In this document: positions 51,854 to 61,874 of the stretch, one piece after another
Layout of the letters: every line of letters begins with the position of its first letter
How positions within the stretch are numbered: the first letter of the stretch is position 1
Origin: Flavobacteriaceae bacterium
Lineage (GTDB): Bacteria > Bacteroidota > Bacteroidia > Flavobacteriales > Flavobacteriaceae
Direction: 5' to 3'
DNA length: 64,000 nucleotides
NCBI GenBank assembly: GCA_002721275.1
Contig: PBJZ01000012.1
Location: 44,995 to 108,994, forward strand
The notes under the pieces: generated by a model
What the model saw: only the letters and a program-made list of their open reading frames with translations
What the model was told of the DNA's origin: nothing
The model's database searches: none
Made by a program: the position numbers and the translations under genes

Positions 51854-52004
51854 AATAATTATTTTTTTTATTATATCACAAAAAAAATACCAATTCTAAA
51901 AAGATGACAATTTGACATCAATCCTTCTCGTAGTAAAAACTTTAGTATATTGACAATTTAATGTTTAAATTATTTTAAATAAATTGCGTTAACAAACCTA
52001 GTAA

Positions 52005-53012
52005 ATGTATAATTCAAAAATAATTGGATTAGGGAAGTATCTTCCTAAAAACGTAGTTACAAATAATGATTTATCAAATACTATTGATACTTCAAATCAA
52101 TGGATAATTGAGAGAACTGGAATTGAAGAACGAAGGCATATTGTTAAAGGAGATGGAAATTCAACTGCCTCTATGGGAGCTGCTGCGGCAAAAATTGCAA
52201 TTGAAAGGGCGAATATTTCAACTAACGATATAGACCTTATATTATTTGCTACATTAAGTCCAGACTATTACATGCCAGGTTCAGGAGTATTAGTTCAGAA
52301 AATTTTAAATATCCCCACTTGTCCAGCAATGGATATCAGAAACCAATGTTCTGGTTTTGTTTATGCTATCGCAACTGCAGACCAGTTTATAAAAACAGGA
52401 ATGTATAAAAATATTTTAGTTATTGGGTCCGAAACTCAGTCAGGAGCAATAGATAAAACTACCAGAGGAAGAGATATTGGTGTTATTTTTGGAGATGGTG
52501 CAGGTGCTGCTGTTTTATCAAGAACAAATTCAAAAATTTCAAATATTATGTCATCACACCTACATTCAGAGGGTGAGCACGCAGAGGAATTGATAATGGA
52601 AAGCCCAAACATGAATAAGTGGGTTACAGAGATTGTATCTGATAATGACCCAGATGATCTTTCTTATTACCCATATATGAATGGAAAGAATGTTTTTAAA
52701 AATGCAGTGACACGTTTTGAAGAGGTAATAAATACTGGATTAAAATACAATAATCTTAAGCCCCATGATATCAAACTTTTAATTCCCCATCAAGCAAATC
52801 TCAGAATATCTCAATTTGTTCAAAAAAAATTTAATTTAAGAGACGATCAGGTTTATAATAACATAATGAGGTATGGAAATACGACTGCAGCATCAATTCC
52901 AATTGCTTTAACTGAGGCATGGGAAGAGGGTAAAGTCAAAGATGGAGATTTAATTGTGTTGGCGGCATTTGGCGCTGGTTTTGCATGGGGAAGTAATGTC
53001 ATAAAATGGTAA
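52005..53012 (+). CDS. fabH: beta-ketoacyl-ACP synthase III
   Basis: KIIGLGKYLPKNVVTNNDLS, MDIRNQCSGFVYAI (active-site Cys), PHQANLRI, YGNTTAASIPIAL. Confidence 0.93.
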   Translation: MYNSKIIGLGKYLPKNVVTNNDLSNTIDTSNQWIIERTGIEERRHIVKGDGNSTASMGAAAAKIAIERANISTNDIDLILFATLSPDYYMPGSGVLVQKILNIPTCPAMDIRNQCSGFVYAIATADQFIKTGMYKNILVIGSETQSGAIDKTTRGRDIGVIFGDGAGAAVLSRTNSKISNIMSSHLHSEGEHAEELIMESPNMNKWVTEIVSDNDPDDLSYYPYMNGKNVFKNAVTRFEEVINTGLKYNNLKPHDIKLLIPHQANLRISQFVQKKFNLRDDQVYNNIMRYGNTTAASIPIALTEAWEEGKVKDGDLIVLAAFGAGFAWGSNVIKW

Positions 53013-53377
53013 ATTGTATAAAAAATACATTGATCATTGGTGCTTCTTTAAACCCCCAAAGGTATTCTTATAAGGCAACAATTAAATTAATTGAAAAAAA
53101 AATAAAAGTTTTTTTAGTAGGAAAAAAAAGGGGGAAAATAAAAGGATTTAATGTTTATGATAAGTTTCCTAAAATAAAGAATATAGATACAATATCTATC
53201 TACATTAAGCCGAAAAATCAGTCGTGTTACACAGATGAAATTATAGATTTATCTCCGCGCAGAATTATTTTTAACCCTGGAACAGAAAATCCCGCTTTGT
53301 TTAACAAATTTACTTTGAATGGAATAGCATGTGAAAATTCCTGTACTCTTGTTTTACTTTCGACCAATCAATATTAA
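53006..53377 (+). CDS. CoA-binding domain protein
   Basis: TLIIGASLNPQRYSYKAT...RRIIFNPGTENPALFNKFTLNGIACENSCTLVLLS. Confidence 0.82.
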   Translation: MVNCIKNTLIIGASLNPQRYSYKATIKLIEKKIKVFLVGKKRGKIKGFNVYDKFPKIKNIDTISIYIKPKNQSCYTDEIIDLSPRRIIFNPGTENPALFNKFTLNGIACENSCTLVLLSTNQY

Positions 53378-54841
53378 ACCAATAAAAGTTATTAGACCAT
53401 TGATTGGTAGTAATTCGTATCCAAATTCGTATCCCACAAGATTAATAGATGAAACAATTCCAAAATAATAAAGAATATTTGGAAGACTGATTATAAAGAC
53501 CGATAAAAAACTAATAAAAAAAACTTTTTTATCATCGATTTTAAAATTTGTGAATATTCCTAGGGCAAATATTCCTAAAAGAGGCCCATAGGTGTATGAA
53601 GCGAAAGTTAATAAGCTATCTATAACATTCCTATCTAAAATATATTTAAAAATTATCACTACAACAATCAATAAAACACTCATACAAATATGAGTTATGA
53701 TTCTGATTCTTTTTTGTTTTTTGGCATTGTATTTTTTTAAATTTAAAAAATCCATGCAAAAAGATGTCGTTAACGAAGTTAATGCGCTATCTGCACTGCT
53801 ATATGCTGCAGCTACCAAACCTAAAATGAAAGTTATTCCAACAACTGGGCCCAAATTGTGATTTAATGCAATTTCAGGAAAAAGTAAATCTGTATTTTTT
53901 TTACCTTCAAAAAGAGGAATATTAATGTTCATTTCATAGGAATAAGTGTATAATAATGTACCAAGTAATAAAAATAAAAAAGTAACAAAAACTAAAATAA
54001 AACTAAAAACAATCATATTTTTTTGAGCAGATTTTAGATCTTCACAAGCTAGATTTTTTTGCATCATATCTTGATCAAGTCCTGTCATGCAAATTGTAAT
54101 AAAGGCACCACCTATAATCGACTTTAGGAAGTAATTACGTTCAGTAAAACTTTCAGTAACCCAGAGCTTACTCATTTTATTGAATGAATTACTTTCAAAA
54201 AAAGACGCTATACTGTAATTCAATTCGTTTAGAATGAAGTATATAGAAAGTATTAATGATAAAATCATTAATGTTGTTTGTATAGTGTCAGTCCAAATAA
54301 TTGTTTTTATACCACCCCTAAATGTGTATGCCCATATGAGTATAATTGAAAAAAAAACAGTGATTTCAAATGGTATATTCCAAAATTTAAATATGAATTG
54401 ATACAATACTAATGCAACCAAAAAAAGTCTGAATGAGGCACCCATAACTCTAGAAATAAAAAAGAAAAATGCCCCAGTTTTCTGAGTTTGTGGACCAAAT
54501 CTAATATTTAAATATTCATAAATTGATGTTACTTTATTTTTATAATAGATGGGTAATAAAACGTAAGCAACTACAAAATATCCCAATAGATACCCAATAA
54601 CGACTTGAAAATATGTTAATTGTGATGATTCAACCCAACCAGGCACCGATATAAATGTAACACCGGATAAACTCGCACCAACCATACCGAAAGCAACTAA
54701 ATACCATTTTGCTTTTTTGTCAGCATTAAAAAAAGTGTTATTTGATGCTCTTATACTTGTGTATTTTGATATCACAATCAATAACAAAAAATATCCTAGT
54801 ATAATAAATAATGTGATCTCTGGTGACTGCATAAATTGCAA
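53354..54841 (-). CDS. sodium:solute symporter family (SSS) transporter
   Basis: AFGMVGASLSGVTFISVPGWV, GGIKTIIWTDTIQT, GLVAAAYSSADSALTSLTTSFCMDFL. Confidence 0.92.
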   Translation of the reverse strand: MQFMQSPEITLFIILGYFLLLIVISKYTSIRASNNTFFNADKKAKWYLVAFGMVGASLSGVTFISVPGWVESSQLTYFQVVIGYLLGYFVVAYVLLPIYYKNKVTSIYEYLNIRFGPQTQKTGAFFFFISRVMGASFRLFLVALVLYQFIFKFWNIPFEITVFFSIILIWAYTFRGGIKTIIWTDTIQTTLMILSLILSIYFILNELNYSIASFFESNSFNKMSKLWVTESFTERNYFLKSIIGGAFITICMTGLDQDMMQKNLACEDLKSAQKNMIVFSFILVFVTFLFLLLGTLLYTYSYEMNINIPLFEGKKNTDLLFPEIALNHNLGPVVGITFILGLVAAAYSSADSALTSLTTSFCMDFLNLKKYNAKKQKRIRIITHICMSVLLIVVVIIFKYILDRNVIDSLLTFASYTYGPLLGIFALGIFTNFKIDDKKVFFISFLSVFIISLPNILYYFGIVSSINLVGYEFGYELLPINGLITFIGLILIGRK

Positions 54842-54895
54842 AATTCAAAGATATAAAAACCTTTTTTCCATACTATATTTTTGTATTTTTACTTA

Positions 54896-55513
54896 ATGGA
54901 TTTTTCTTCAAAATTATTAGCTGATGTTGTTAGTGAAATATCTAGATTACCAGGGATTGGTAAAAGATCTGCTCTTAGACTAGCATTGTATCTTCTAAAA
55001 CAACCAAAAGAAAATACATTATTATTGTCTAAATCACTCGAAAAATTTAGATTAGAAATTGATTATTGTAAAAAATGTCACAATTTATCTGAAAATATAA
55101 TTTGTGAAATATGTTCTAATGAAAAAAGAAATCACAAAATACTTTGTGTTGTTGAAGATATCAGAGATGTCATGGCCATAGAGGGCACGAATCAATACAA
55201 CGGATTATATCATGTTTTAGGTGGAATAATTTCACCAATAGATGGGATTGGTCCCAGTGATTTAAATATTGAATCATTAATAGAAAAAGTCAATTCAAAT
55301 GAGGTTGAAGAATTAATTTTTGCTCTCAGCAGTACTTTGGAAGCTGACACTACAAATTTTTATATTTACAAGGCACTATCAAAATATGACATAAAAATAA
55401 GTGCAATTGCAAGAGGTATCTCTGTTGGAGATGAATTAGAGTATGCTGATGAAGTTACATTAGGCAGAAGCATTTCAAGACGAGTGCCTTACGAGAGCTC
55501 AATTTCTGAATAA
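54896..55513 (+). CDS. recR: recombination protein RecR
   Basis: [56 protein letters not shown]. Confidence 0.97.
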   Translation: MDFSSKLLADVVSEISRLPGIGKRSALRLALYLLKQPKENTLLLSKSLEKFRLEIDYCKKCHNLSENIICEICSNEKRNHKILCVVEDIRDVMAIEGTNQYNGLYHVLGGIISPIDGIGPSDLNIESLIEKVNSNEVEELIFALSSTLEADTTNFYIYKALSKYDIKISAIARGISVGDELEYADEVTLGRSISRRVPYESSISE

Positions 55514-55559
55514 CTAGTTCATGGTTATAATTTTGGTATTTTTGTTTTAACAAATAACT

Positions 55560-56942
55560 ATGGGAAAATATTTTTTGAAACTTCCAAAAATGGGTGAAAG
55601 TGTTGCTGAGGCCACATTAATATCCTGGCTCAAGGATGTTGGGGACAATATAGATGTAGACGAGTCCGTAGTTGAGATCGCAACTGATAAGGTTGATTCG
55701 GATGTTCCTTCTGAGTTTCCTGGTAAGCTGATCGAAAAGCGCTTTAAAGTTAATGATGTTATAAAAGTTGGTGAGGTAATCGCAGTTATTGAAAGTGATG
55801 AAATAGCAAGTGAAATTAATCAAGAGCAAGAAAATTCTAATATTAAGACAGGGAATATTTTAAAAGTTGAACAGAATCAAAACAGTCCTGATACCCCAGA
55901 TCAAAATGAAATTGGTGATATCACAATTAAAAATAATGATGAAAAAGAAATATCAGAAATTACTTTTAATGCAGGTATTAAGACGCAGAAATTAATTGAT
56001 GAGGCAAAAGAAATTTCAAATTTCAATTTATCAAGTCAAAATAATTTTTTATCACCATTAGTCAAAAGTATAGTGAATAAAGAAAACTTATCAAAGAGCG
56101 AACTTTTGAACATTTCAGGAACAGGAAAAAATGGTAGGATTACCAAAAAAGATATCCTTGAGTATTTGAAAACTAGAGATTTTGCTTCAAATGGACAAAA
56201 ATTAAAACAACCAGACAATAAAATTATTGATTCTGATGATCAAATAATAAAAATGTCTAGAGTTTCCAAGCTCATTTCTAACCATATGATTAATAGCCAA
56301 AATACCTCGGCCCATGTTCAAGCATTTATTGAGGTTGATGTTACAAATTTGTGGAATTGGAGAGAAAAAATAAAACAGTCTTTTTTTGATAACAATAATG
56401 AGAAATTAACCTTTACACCCCTCTTTATACTTGCAGTGATTAAAGCTCTCCGTGAATTTCCAATTTTAAATAGTTCAATTGATGGAGACACGATCCACAA
56501 AAAACGAAATATTAATATAGGAATGGCGACAGCAATGGATGACGGAAATTTAATAGTGCCAGTAATTAAAAATGCAGATTATCTAAACTTGATTGGTTTA
56601 ACAAAAGCTGTAAACGATTTATCAGATAGAGCTAGAAAAAATAAATTACTACCCGATGAAGTCAAAGATGGTACTTACACGGTAAGTAATGTTGGAAATT
56701 TTGGTACTTTAATGGGGACGCCAATAATTAACCAACCGCAAGTAGGGATTCTAGCAGTTGGAATTATTAGAAAAGTTCCCTCTGTCATCGAAACGGATAA
56801 AGGTGACTACATTGCAATTAGAAAAAAATTAATTTTATCTCATAGTTTTGATCATAGAATCATAAATGGGGCAGTTGGAGGGAATTTTATTAAATATATT
56901 TCGGATTATCTCGAAAATTGGGACTTAAATTATTCTTTTTAA
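55560..56942 (+). CDS. 2-oxo acid dehydrogenase E2 component (dihydrolipoamide acyltransferase)
   Basis: lipoyl domain KMGESVAEATLISWLKDVGD...EIATDKVDSDVPS; C-terminal catalytic domain SHSFDHRIINGAVGGNF. Confidence 0.95.
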   Translation: MGKYFLKLPKMGESVAEATLISWLKDVGDNIDVDESVVEIATDKVDSDVPSEFPGKLIEKRFKVNDVIKVGEVIAVIESDEIASEINQEQENSNIKTGNILKVEQNQNSPDTPDQNEIGDITIKNNDEKEISEITFNAGIKTQKLIDEAKEISNFNLSSQNNFLSPLVKSIVNKENLSKSELLNISGTGKNGRITKKDILEYLKTRDFASNGQKLKQPDNKIIDSDDQIIKMSRVSKLISNHMINSQNTSAHVQAFIEVDVTNLWNWREKIKQSFFDNNNEKLTFTPLFILAVIKALREFPILNSSIDGDTIHKKRNINIGMATAMDDGNLIVPVIKNADYLNLIGLTKAVNDLSDRARKNKLLPDEVKDGTYTVSNVGNFGTLMGTPIINQPQVGILAVGIIRKVPSVIETDKGDYIAIRKKLILSHSFDHRIINGAVGGNFIKYISDYLENWDLNYSF

Positions 56943-56943
56943 A

Positions 56944-57726
56944 ATGAGGTTAAAAATTAAAAGACCCCTTTGTTTTTTCGATCTAGAAACAACAGGAATG
57001 AGTATTACAACCGACAGAATAGTTGAGATGGCTGTTATTAAATTACACATAGATGAAAAAGTAGAAAAAAAGGTATGGTTAATTAACCCAGAAATCCCAA
57101 TTCCTTTGGAAGTTTCTGCAATCCATGGTATAACTGATGAAATGGTTTCAAAAGCACCAACTTTCAAACAATTATCAAAATCGATTTATGATTTTATAAA
57201 AGGATGTGATTTAGCTGGTTATAATTCTGATAGATTTGATATACCCTTATTGATGGAGGAGTTCTTGAGATCTGAAATTGATTTTGAAACAAAAAATTTA
57301 AAAACAGTTGATGTTCAAACAATTTTTCATAAGATGGAGCAAAGAAATTTATCAGCTGCTTTAGAGTTTTACTGTAATAAAAAAATCGAAAAAGCACATT
57401 CTGCTGTTGTAGATACCCAGGCAACATTCGATGTTTTGATGGCCCAGTTAGAAAGATATGATAATTTGGAACCTAATATATCTTCTTTAAGTGATTTTAC
57501 AACAAGAAAAAAAAGTGCTGATTTCGCTGGATACATAATATATAATAAAGATGATGTAGAATGTTTTTCATTTGGAAAACATAAGGGGAAAACTGTTCAA
57601 GAAGTTCTTGAAAGAGAACCAGGATATTTTGGATGGTTGTTGAATGCAGACTTTCCTTTATACACAAAAAAAATTTTAACAAAGATAAGAGTTAGAAATA
57701 GTAACTTAAAAAATAAAGAACATTGA
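56944..57726 (+). CDS. 3'-5' exonuclease (DnaQ/DNA pol III epsilon-like)
   Basis: CFFDLETTGMSITTDRIVEMAVI, NPEIPIPLEVSAIHGITDEMV, AHSAVVDTQATFDVL. Confidence 0.92.
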   Translation: MRLKIKRPLCFFDLETTGMSITTDRIVEMAVIKLHIDEKVEKKVWLINPEIPIPLEVSAIHGITDEMVSKAPTFKQLSKSIYDFIKGCDLAGYNSDRFDIPLLMEEFLRSEIDFETKNLKTVDVQTIFHKMEQRNLSAALEFYCNKKIEKAHSAVVDTQATFDVLMAQLERYDNLEPNISSLSDFTTRKKSADFAGYIIYNKDDVECFSFGKHKGKTVQEVLEREPGYFGWLLNADFPLYTKKILTKIRVRNSNLKNKEH

Positions 57727-58334
57727 AAATTATATGTATTGGTAGGAATTATTTTGATCATATTAAAGAATTAAACAATCATAAGTCAAAGGAACCTTTG
57801 GTTTTTCTTAAACCTGACTCTTCAATAATACAAAAAAATAGCCCTTTTTTTATCCCTTCATTTTCAGAGAATATTCACCATGAGATTGAGATACTTGTGA
57901 AGATTTCTAAAGTAGGTAAATATATTGATAAAAAATTTGCTCATAAGTATTATGAGTATATATCTGTAGGGATTGATTTTACGGCTAGAGACATTCAAGA
58001 TGATTTAAGAAAAAAAGGATTTCCATGGGAAATATCTAAAAGTTTTGATAATTCTGCTTTGATAGGAAAATGGATGAGTAAATATGATATCGACGATATT
58101 AATAACATAAATTTTCATTTAACCAAAAACAGTGAAATCTGTCAAAATTCGAATTCATCAAAAATGATCTGGAAAATAGATGAAATTATATCTTATGTTT
58201 CTCAGTTCTTTACCCTCAAAATTGGAGATATTATTTTCACAGGAACACCCTCAGGAGTTGGTAAATTAAATGAAGATGATGTTTTAGAGGGCTATATTGA
58301 GAACTTTAAATGTTTTAATGTGAAAATTAAATAG
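57723..58334 (+). CDS. fumarylacetoacetate hydrolase family protein
   Basis: IGRNYFDHIKELNN, HHEIEILVKISK, GIDFTARDIQDDLRKKGFPWEISKSFDNSALIG, GDIIFTGTPSGVG; TTG start. Confidence 0.92.
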   Translation: MKIICIGRNYFDHIKELNNHKSKEPLVFLKPDSSIIQKNSPFFIPSFSENIHHEIEILVKISKVGKYIDKKFAHKYYEYISVGIDFTARDIQDDLRKKGFPWEISKSFDNSALIGKWMSKYDIDDINNINFHLTKNSEICQNSNSSKMIWKIDEIISYVSQFFTLKIGDIIFTGTPSGVGKLNEDDVLEGYIENFKCFNVKIK

Positions 58335-58337
58335 ATT

Positions 58338-59603
58338 ATGCTTGCTGAGATAATCAATATTGGTGATGAAATTCTTATTGGTCAAATAGTAAATACAAAT
58401 GGTGCTTTTCTTTCCAAAGAGCTAAGTTCAATTGGATTCAAAATTTCTAAAATAATTTCAATTTCTGATAAAAAAGAAGATATAATCGAAACTATTGAAA
58501 GATCAAGGAAAAGTTCAGATTTAATAATTATTACTGGTGGTTTGGGACCAACAAACGATGATATAACTAAGCATACATTGACAGCTTATTTTAAAGATAA
58601 ACTTATTCGTAATAATAAAATTCAAAGCCATATTGAAGCTTTATTTAAAAAATTTATTACCACACCAATTGTTAAAATGAATATTGATCAAGCATTATTA
58701 CCATCGAAAGCAAAAATTTTTAGAAATGAATATGGAACAGCATCTGGAATGTGGTTTTCTGAGAATGATATTGATATAATTTCACTACCTGGAGTTCCTT
58801 ATGAAATGAAAGCACTAATGATCGACTCGATTTTACCACAGCTAAAAATAAAATTCAAAAGACCGTTTATTTATAATAAAACACTTTTGACATATGGACT
58901 GGGAGAGAGTGCAATAGCTGAGAGGATAAGTGAATGGGAAAATAAGCTTCCAAAACATCTAAAGTTTGCATACTTACCAAGTCTAGGTAGGGTTAGACTT
59001 AGACTTTCATTATCCGGAGAAAATAAAATGGTTGTCAAAAGTGAGGTTAATAAATACGTATTAACTCTAAAAAAATTGATACAAGACATCTATGTTGGTG
59101 AAGAAGATGACGGTTCAATTGAGTATCATATTGCAAAAATATTAACTGAAAATCGTAAATCAATATCCTTTGCAGAAAGTTGTACTGGAGGTTTGGTTTC
59201 AGCGAGAATTACAGCAATTCCAGGAGCATCAAAATTTTATAAAGGCGGTCTGGTTGCGTATTCAAATCAAATTAAATCTTCAATTCTTAATATCCCTGAC
59301 AAATTCATTGAAGTTAATGGAGCGGTTAGTTCAAAAGTTGCTGAACTAATGGCTATTAACATAAAAAAAAATTATAATACAGACTATTCAATAGCGACAA
59401 CAGGTAACGCAGGTCCTACCTCAGGGGACTTAAAATCAAAAGTTGGACATGTTTATATTGCAATTGCCACCCCATCAAATGTTTTTGTTAATTTTTTCAA
59501 AATGGGAAATCACCGAGAGAGGGTAGTTGAAAAAACAGTAAATAAGGCCTTTGAAATTCTACTTAAAATATTAAAAAATGAGTACAATTATAATATTGAA
59601 TAA
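58338..59603 (+). CDS. cinA: competence/damage-inducible protein CinA family
   Basis: EIINIGDEILIGQIVNTNGAFLSKEL, ITGGLGPTNDDITK, ISFAESCTGGLVSARIT. Confidence 0.95.
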   Translation: MLAEIINIGDEILIGQIVNTNGAFLSKELSSIGFKISKIISISDKKEDIIETIERSRKSSDLIIITGGLGPTNDDITKHTLTAYFKDKLIRNNKIQSHIEALFKKFITTPIVKMNIDQALLPSKAKIFRNEYGTASGMWFSENDIDIISLPGVPYEMKALMIDSILPQLKIKFKRPFIYNKTLLTYGLGESAIAERISEWENKLPKHLKFAYLPSLGRVRLRLSLSGENKMVVKSEVNKYVLTLKKLIQDIYVGEEDDGSIEYHIAKILTENRKSISFAESCTGGLVSARITAIPGASKFYKGGLVAYSNQIKSSILNIPDKFIEVNGAVSSKVAELMAINIKKNYNTDYSIATTGNAGPTSGDLKSKVGHVYIAIATPSNVFVNFFKMGNHRERVVEKTVNKAFEILLKILKNEYNYNIE

Positions 59604-59604
59604 G

Positions 59605-59635
59605 TTTTGTAACTAAACAAAAAAATGTAAATTTG
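59605..59635 (+). promoter_or_regulatory. candidate -33/-7 promoter TTTTG-N18-TAAATTTG for rpmB-rpmG-DUF4295
   Basis: TTTTG 59605-59609 and TAAATTTG 59628-59635 with 18-bp spacing, upstream of rpmB. Confidence 0.65.
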
Positions 59636-59664
59636 CATCCAATTTATTTTAAGTTTTTTACTTA

Positions 59665-59901
59665 ATGTCAAAAGTTTGTAACATAAGCGGTAAAAGAGTG
59701 ATGTTTGGAAATAACAGATCTAAAGCTATGAATAAAACTCGTCGAAGATTTAATATAAATCTAGTCAGAAAGCGTTTTTATATACCTGAGGAAGATCGAT
59801 GGGTTACCTTAAATATCAAAGCATCTGTTTTGAAAACGATCAATAAAAACGGCATTTATGCAGTTTTAAAGCGAGCTCAAGAAAAAGGCCAACTTAAATA
59901 G
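59665..59901 (+). CDS. rpmB: 50S ribosomal protein L28
   Basis: [39 protein letters not shown]. Confidence 0.97.
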   Translation: MSKVCNISGKRVMFGNNRSKAMNKTRRRFNINLVRKRFYIPEEDRWVTLNIKASVLKTINKNGIYAVLKRAQEKGQLK

Positions 59902-59908
59902 TATAACT

Positions 59909-60091
59909 ATGGCAAAAAAAGGAAACAGGGTACAGGTAGTATTAGAGTGTACAGAGCACAAGAGTTCAGGAAAGCCTGGTACTTCAAGATACATCACTAC
60001 TAAAAATAAAAAGAATTCTCCCGATAGGTTAGAAATTAAAAAATTTAATCCCATCCTTAAGAAGATGACTCTACATAAAGAAATTAAGTAA
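59909..60091 (+). CDS. rpmG: 50S ribosomal protein L33
   Basis: [60 protein letters not shown]. Confidence 0.97.
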   Translation: MAKKGNRVQVVLECTEHKSSGKPGTSRYITTKNKKNSPDRLEIKKFNPILKKMTLHKEIK

Positions 60092-60094
60092 GTT

Positions 60095-60493
60095 ATGGCA
60101 AAGAAATCAGTAGCATCGCTCCAAACAGGTTCAAAAAGGTTGACAAAAGCAATAAAGATGCAAAAAAAAGATGGGTCTGATTCTTACAGCTTTGTTGAAA
60201 AAATTATTGACCCAAAATTTGCTAAAGACTGGCTAGCTGGTAAACCCATCCTTTCTCAACAGATAACGCCTAAGACAAATGATCCTATCACCGAAAAAAA
60301 ATCTGTTGCGAATGATGAACCTCTTACAGAAAAAAATGCCGCAAAAGAACAAATTTCAGTTGTAGATGAAAAGGTAGATGACAAACTATCACAAGAAAAT
60401 GATGTGATAGAGGAAAAGCCAATTGTTGAAGAAACGACAACAGACAAAAAGTCTGTCGAAGATGATAAGGGCGATCAAAATAATACTAATTAG
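60095..60493 (+). CDS. DUF4295 family protein (Bacteroidota-specific ribosomal protein bL38 type) with long acidic C-terminal extension
   Basis: MAKKSVASLQTGSKRLTKAIKMQKKDGSDSYSFVEKIIDPKFAKDWLA core; position after rpmB-rpmG. Confidence 0.88.
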   Translation: MAKKSVASLQTGSKRLTKAIKMQKKDGSDSYSFVEKIIDPKFAKDWLAGKPILSQQITPKTNDPITEKKSVANDEPLTEKNAAKEQISVVDEKVDDKLSQENDVIEEKPIVEETTTDKKSVEDDKGDQNNTN

Positions 60494-60599
60494 TCATTCC
60501 ACTATTTATCACTTTCCAATAATATCCGTAATGTAAAGTAGATATTGTCCATTGTAATTAAAAGTTTACTTTTACAATAATATTAAAGCATAATGGATA

Positions 60600-61841
60600 A
60601 TGGGTATTTTTAAATCGATTAAATCTTTTTTTACAGGAGATGAAAGTGAAAAAAAATCCGTAGAAAAAAAAGAGTTAAATATTGATAAATCTCAGTCTAA
60701 AAAAAAGACAAAAAAATCAGTATCTAAAAAAAAATTAGATCTTCCTAAAAAAGAATTTTTAAAAGAAAAATCCAAAAAGGTTTCAACTCGAGAACCTCTG
60801 AAAAAGAAAGTTCCTAAACTAGGATCAGTTCCCAAAGTAGATCCAGTTCCTGAACCAGGATCAGTAAATAAAGCAGATCCAGTTTTAGAGCCAGAGCAAA
60901 TTTCCAAACTAGATTATGATATACAATCTACTGACAGTTTGGATAAGGGATTAGAGAAAACAAAAAAATCATTTTTTTCGAAGTTGGGTAATCTTTTTAT
61001 TGGAAAAAATAAGGTTGATTCAGACACTCTAGATGAATTAGAGGAGGTCCTTATTACATCAGATGTGGGAGTTGATACAACTATTAAAATAATAGAAAAT
61101 ATAGAAAGTAGAGTTGCAAATGATAAATATGTTGGTAAAAAAGAACTAAATGCCATACTGAAAGAGGAGATTTCAAAAATTCTCATTGATGTCAATTCTG
61201 ATATAAATTCTGATTCGTCAACTGATTTTAAACCTTATGTTATAATGGTTGTTGGTGTTAATGGTGTAGGTAAAACAACTACAATTGGAAAATTAGCACA
61301 TGCCTATAAAAATAAAGGAAAAAAGGTAATACTTGGGGCTTCAGACACATTCAGAGCAGCAGCAATAGAACAACTTCAAATTTGGGCGGATAGAGTTGGG
61401 GTGAAATTAGTCAAACAACAAATGGGCAGTGATCCAGCATCAGTTGCCTTTGATACACTTAAATCTGCTAAATCTCAACAAGCTGATGTTGTTATAATAG
61501 ATACTGCTGGTAGATTACACAACAAAGTGAATTTAATGAATGAACTTGCAAAAATTAAGAGAGTAATGCATAAAATTATTCCAAACTCTCCCCATGAAGT
61601 ACTTTTGATTCTAGATGGATCTACTGGTCAAAATGCGTTTGAACAAGCAAAACAGTTTTCATCCGCAACTGATATTTCTTCTATGGCTATAACAAAGCTA
61701 GATGGCACTGCTAAAGGAGGAGTAGTTTTGGGGATTTCCCATCAATTTAAAATTCCTGTAAAATATATCGGAATTGGAGAGAAAATTGAAGACTTAAGGT
61801 ATTTTGATCCTAAATCTTTTGTAGAGTCTTTTTTTAGATAA
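60600..61841 (+). CDS. ftsY: signal recognition particle receptor FtsY
   Basis: NG domain: VVGVNGVGKTTTIGKLAHAYKNKGKKVILGASDTFRAAAIEQL, DTAGRLHNK, TKLDGTAKGGVVLGI. Confidence 0.97.
   Translation: MGIFKSIKSFFTGDESEKKSVEKKELNIDKSQSKKKTKKSVSKKKLDLPKKEFLKEKSKKVSTREPLKKKVPKLGSVPKVDPVPEPGSVNKADPVLEPEQISKLDYDIQSTDSLDKGLEKTKKSFFSKLGNLFIGKNKVDSDTLDELEEVLITSDVGVDTTIKIIENIESRVANDKYVGKKELNAILKEEISKILIDVNSDINSDSSTDFKPYVIMVVGVNGVGKTTTIGKLAHAYKNKGKKVILGASDTFRAAAIEQLQIWADRVGVKLVKQQMGSDPASVAFDTLKSAKSQQADVVIIDTAGRLHNKVNLMNELAKIKRVMHKIIPNSPHEVLLILDGSTGQNAFEQAKQFSSATDISSMAITKLDGTAKGGVVLGISHQFKIPVKYIGIGEKIEDLRYFDPKSFVESFFR
60822..60929 (+). repeat. imperfect 36-bp tandem repeats within ftsY (12-aa units GSVPKVDPVPEP / GSVNKADPVLEP / diverged third)
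   Basis: GGATCAGTTCCCAAAGTAGATCCAGTTCCTGAACCA (60822-60857) and GGATCAGTAAATAAAGCAGATCCAGTTTTAGAGCCA (60858-60893). Confidence 0.8.
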
Positions 61842-61874
61842 TATTGTAATATATCTTTATGAAAAATCCTTATT

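Noticed and set aside
60822-60893. 36-bp repeats considered as a CRISPR-like array
   Set aside because: Directly tandem without spacers, in frame inside ftsY; protein repeat instead
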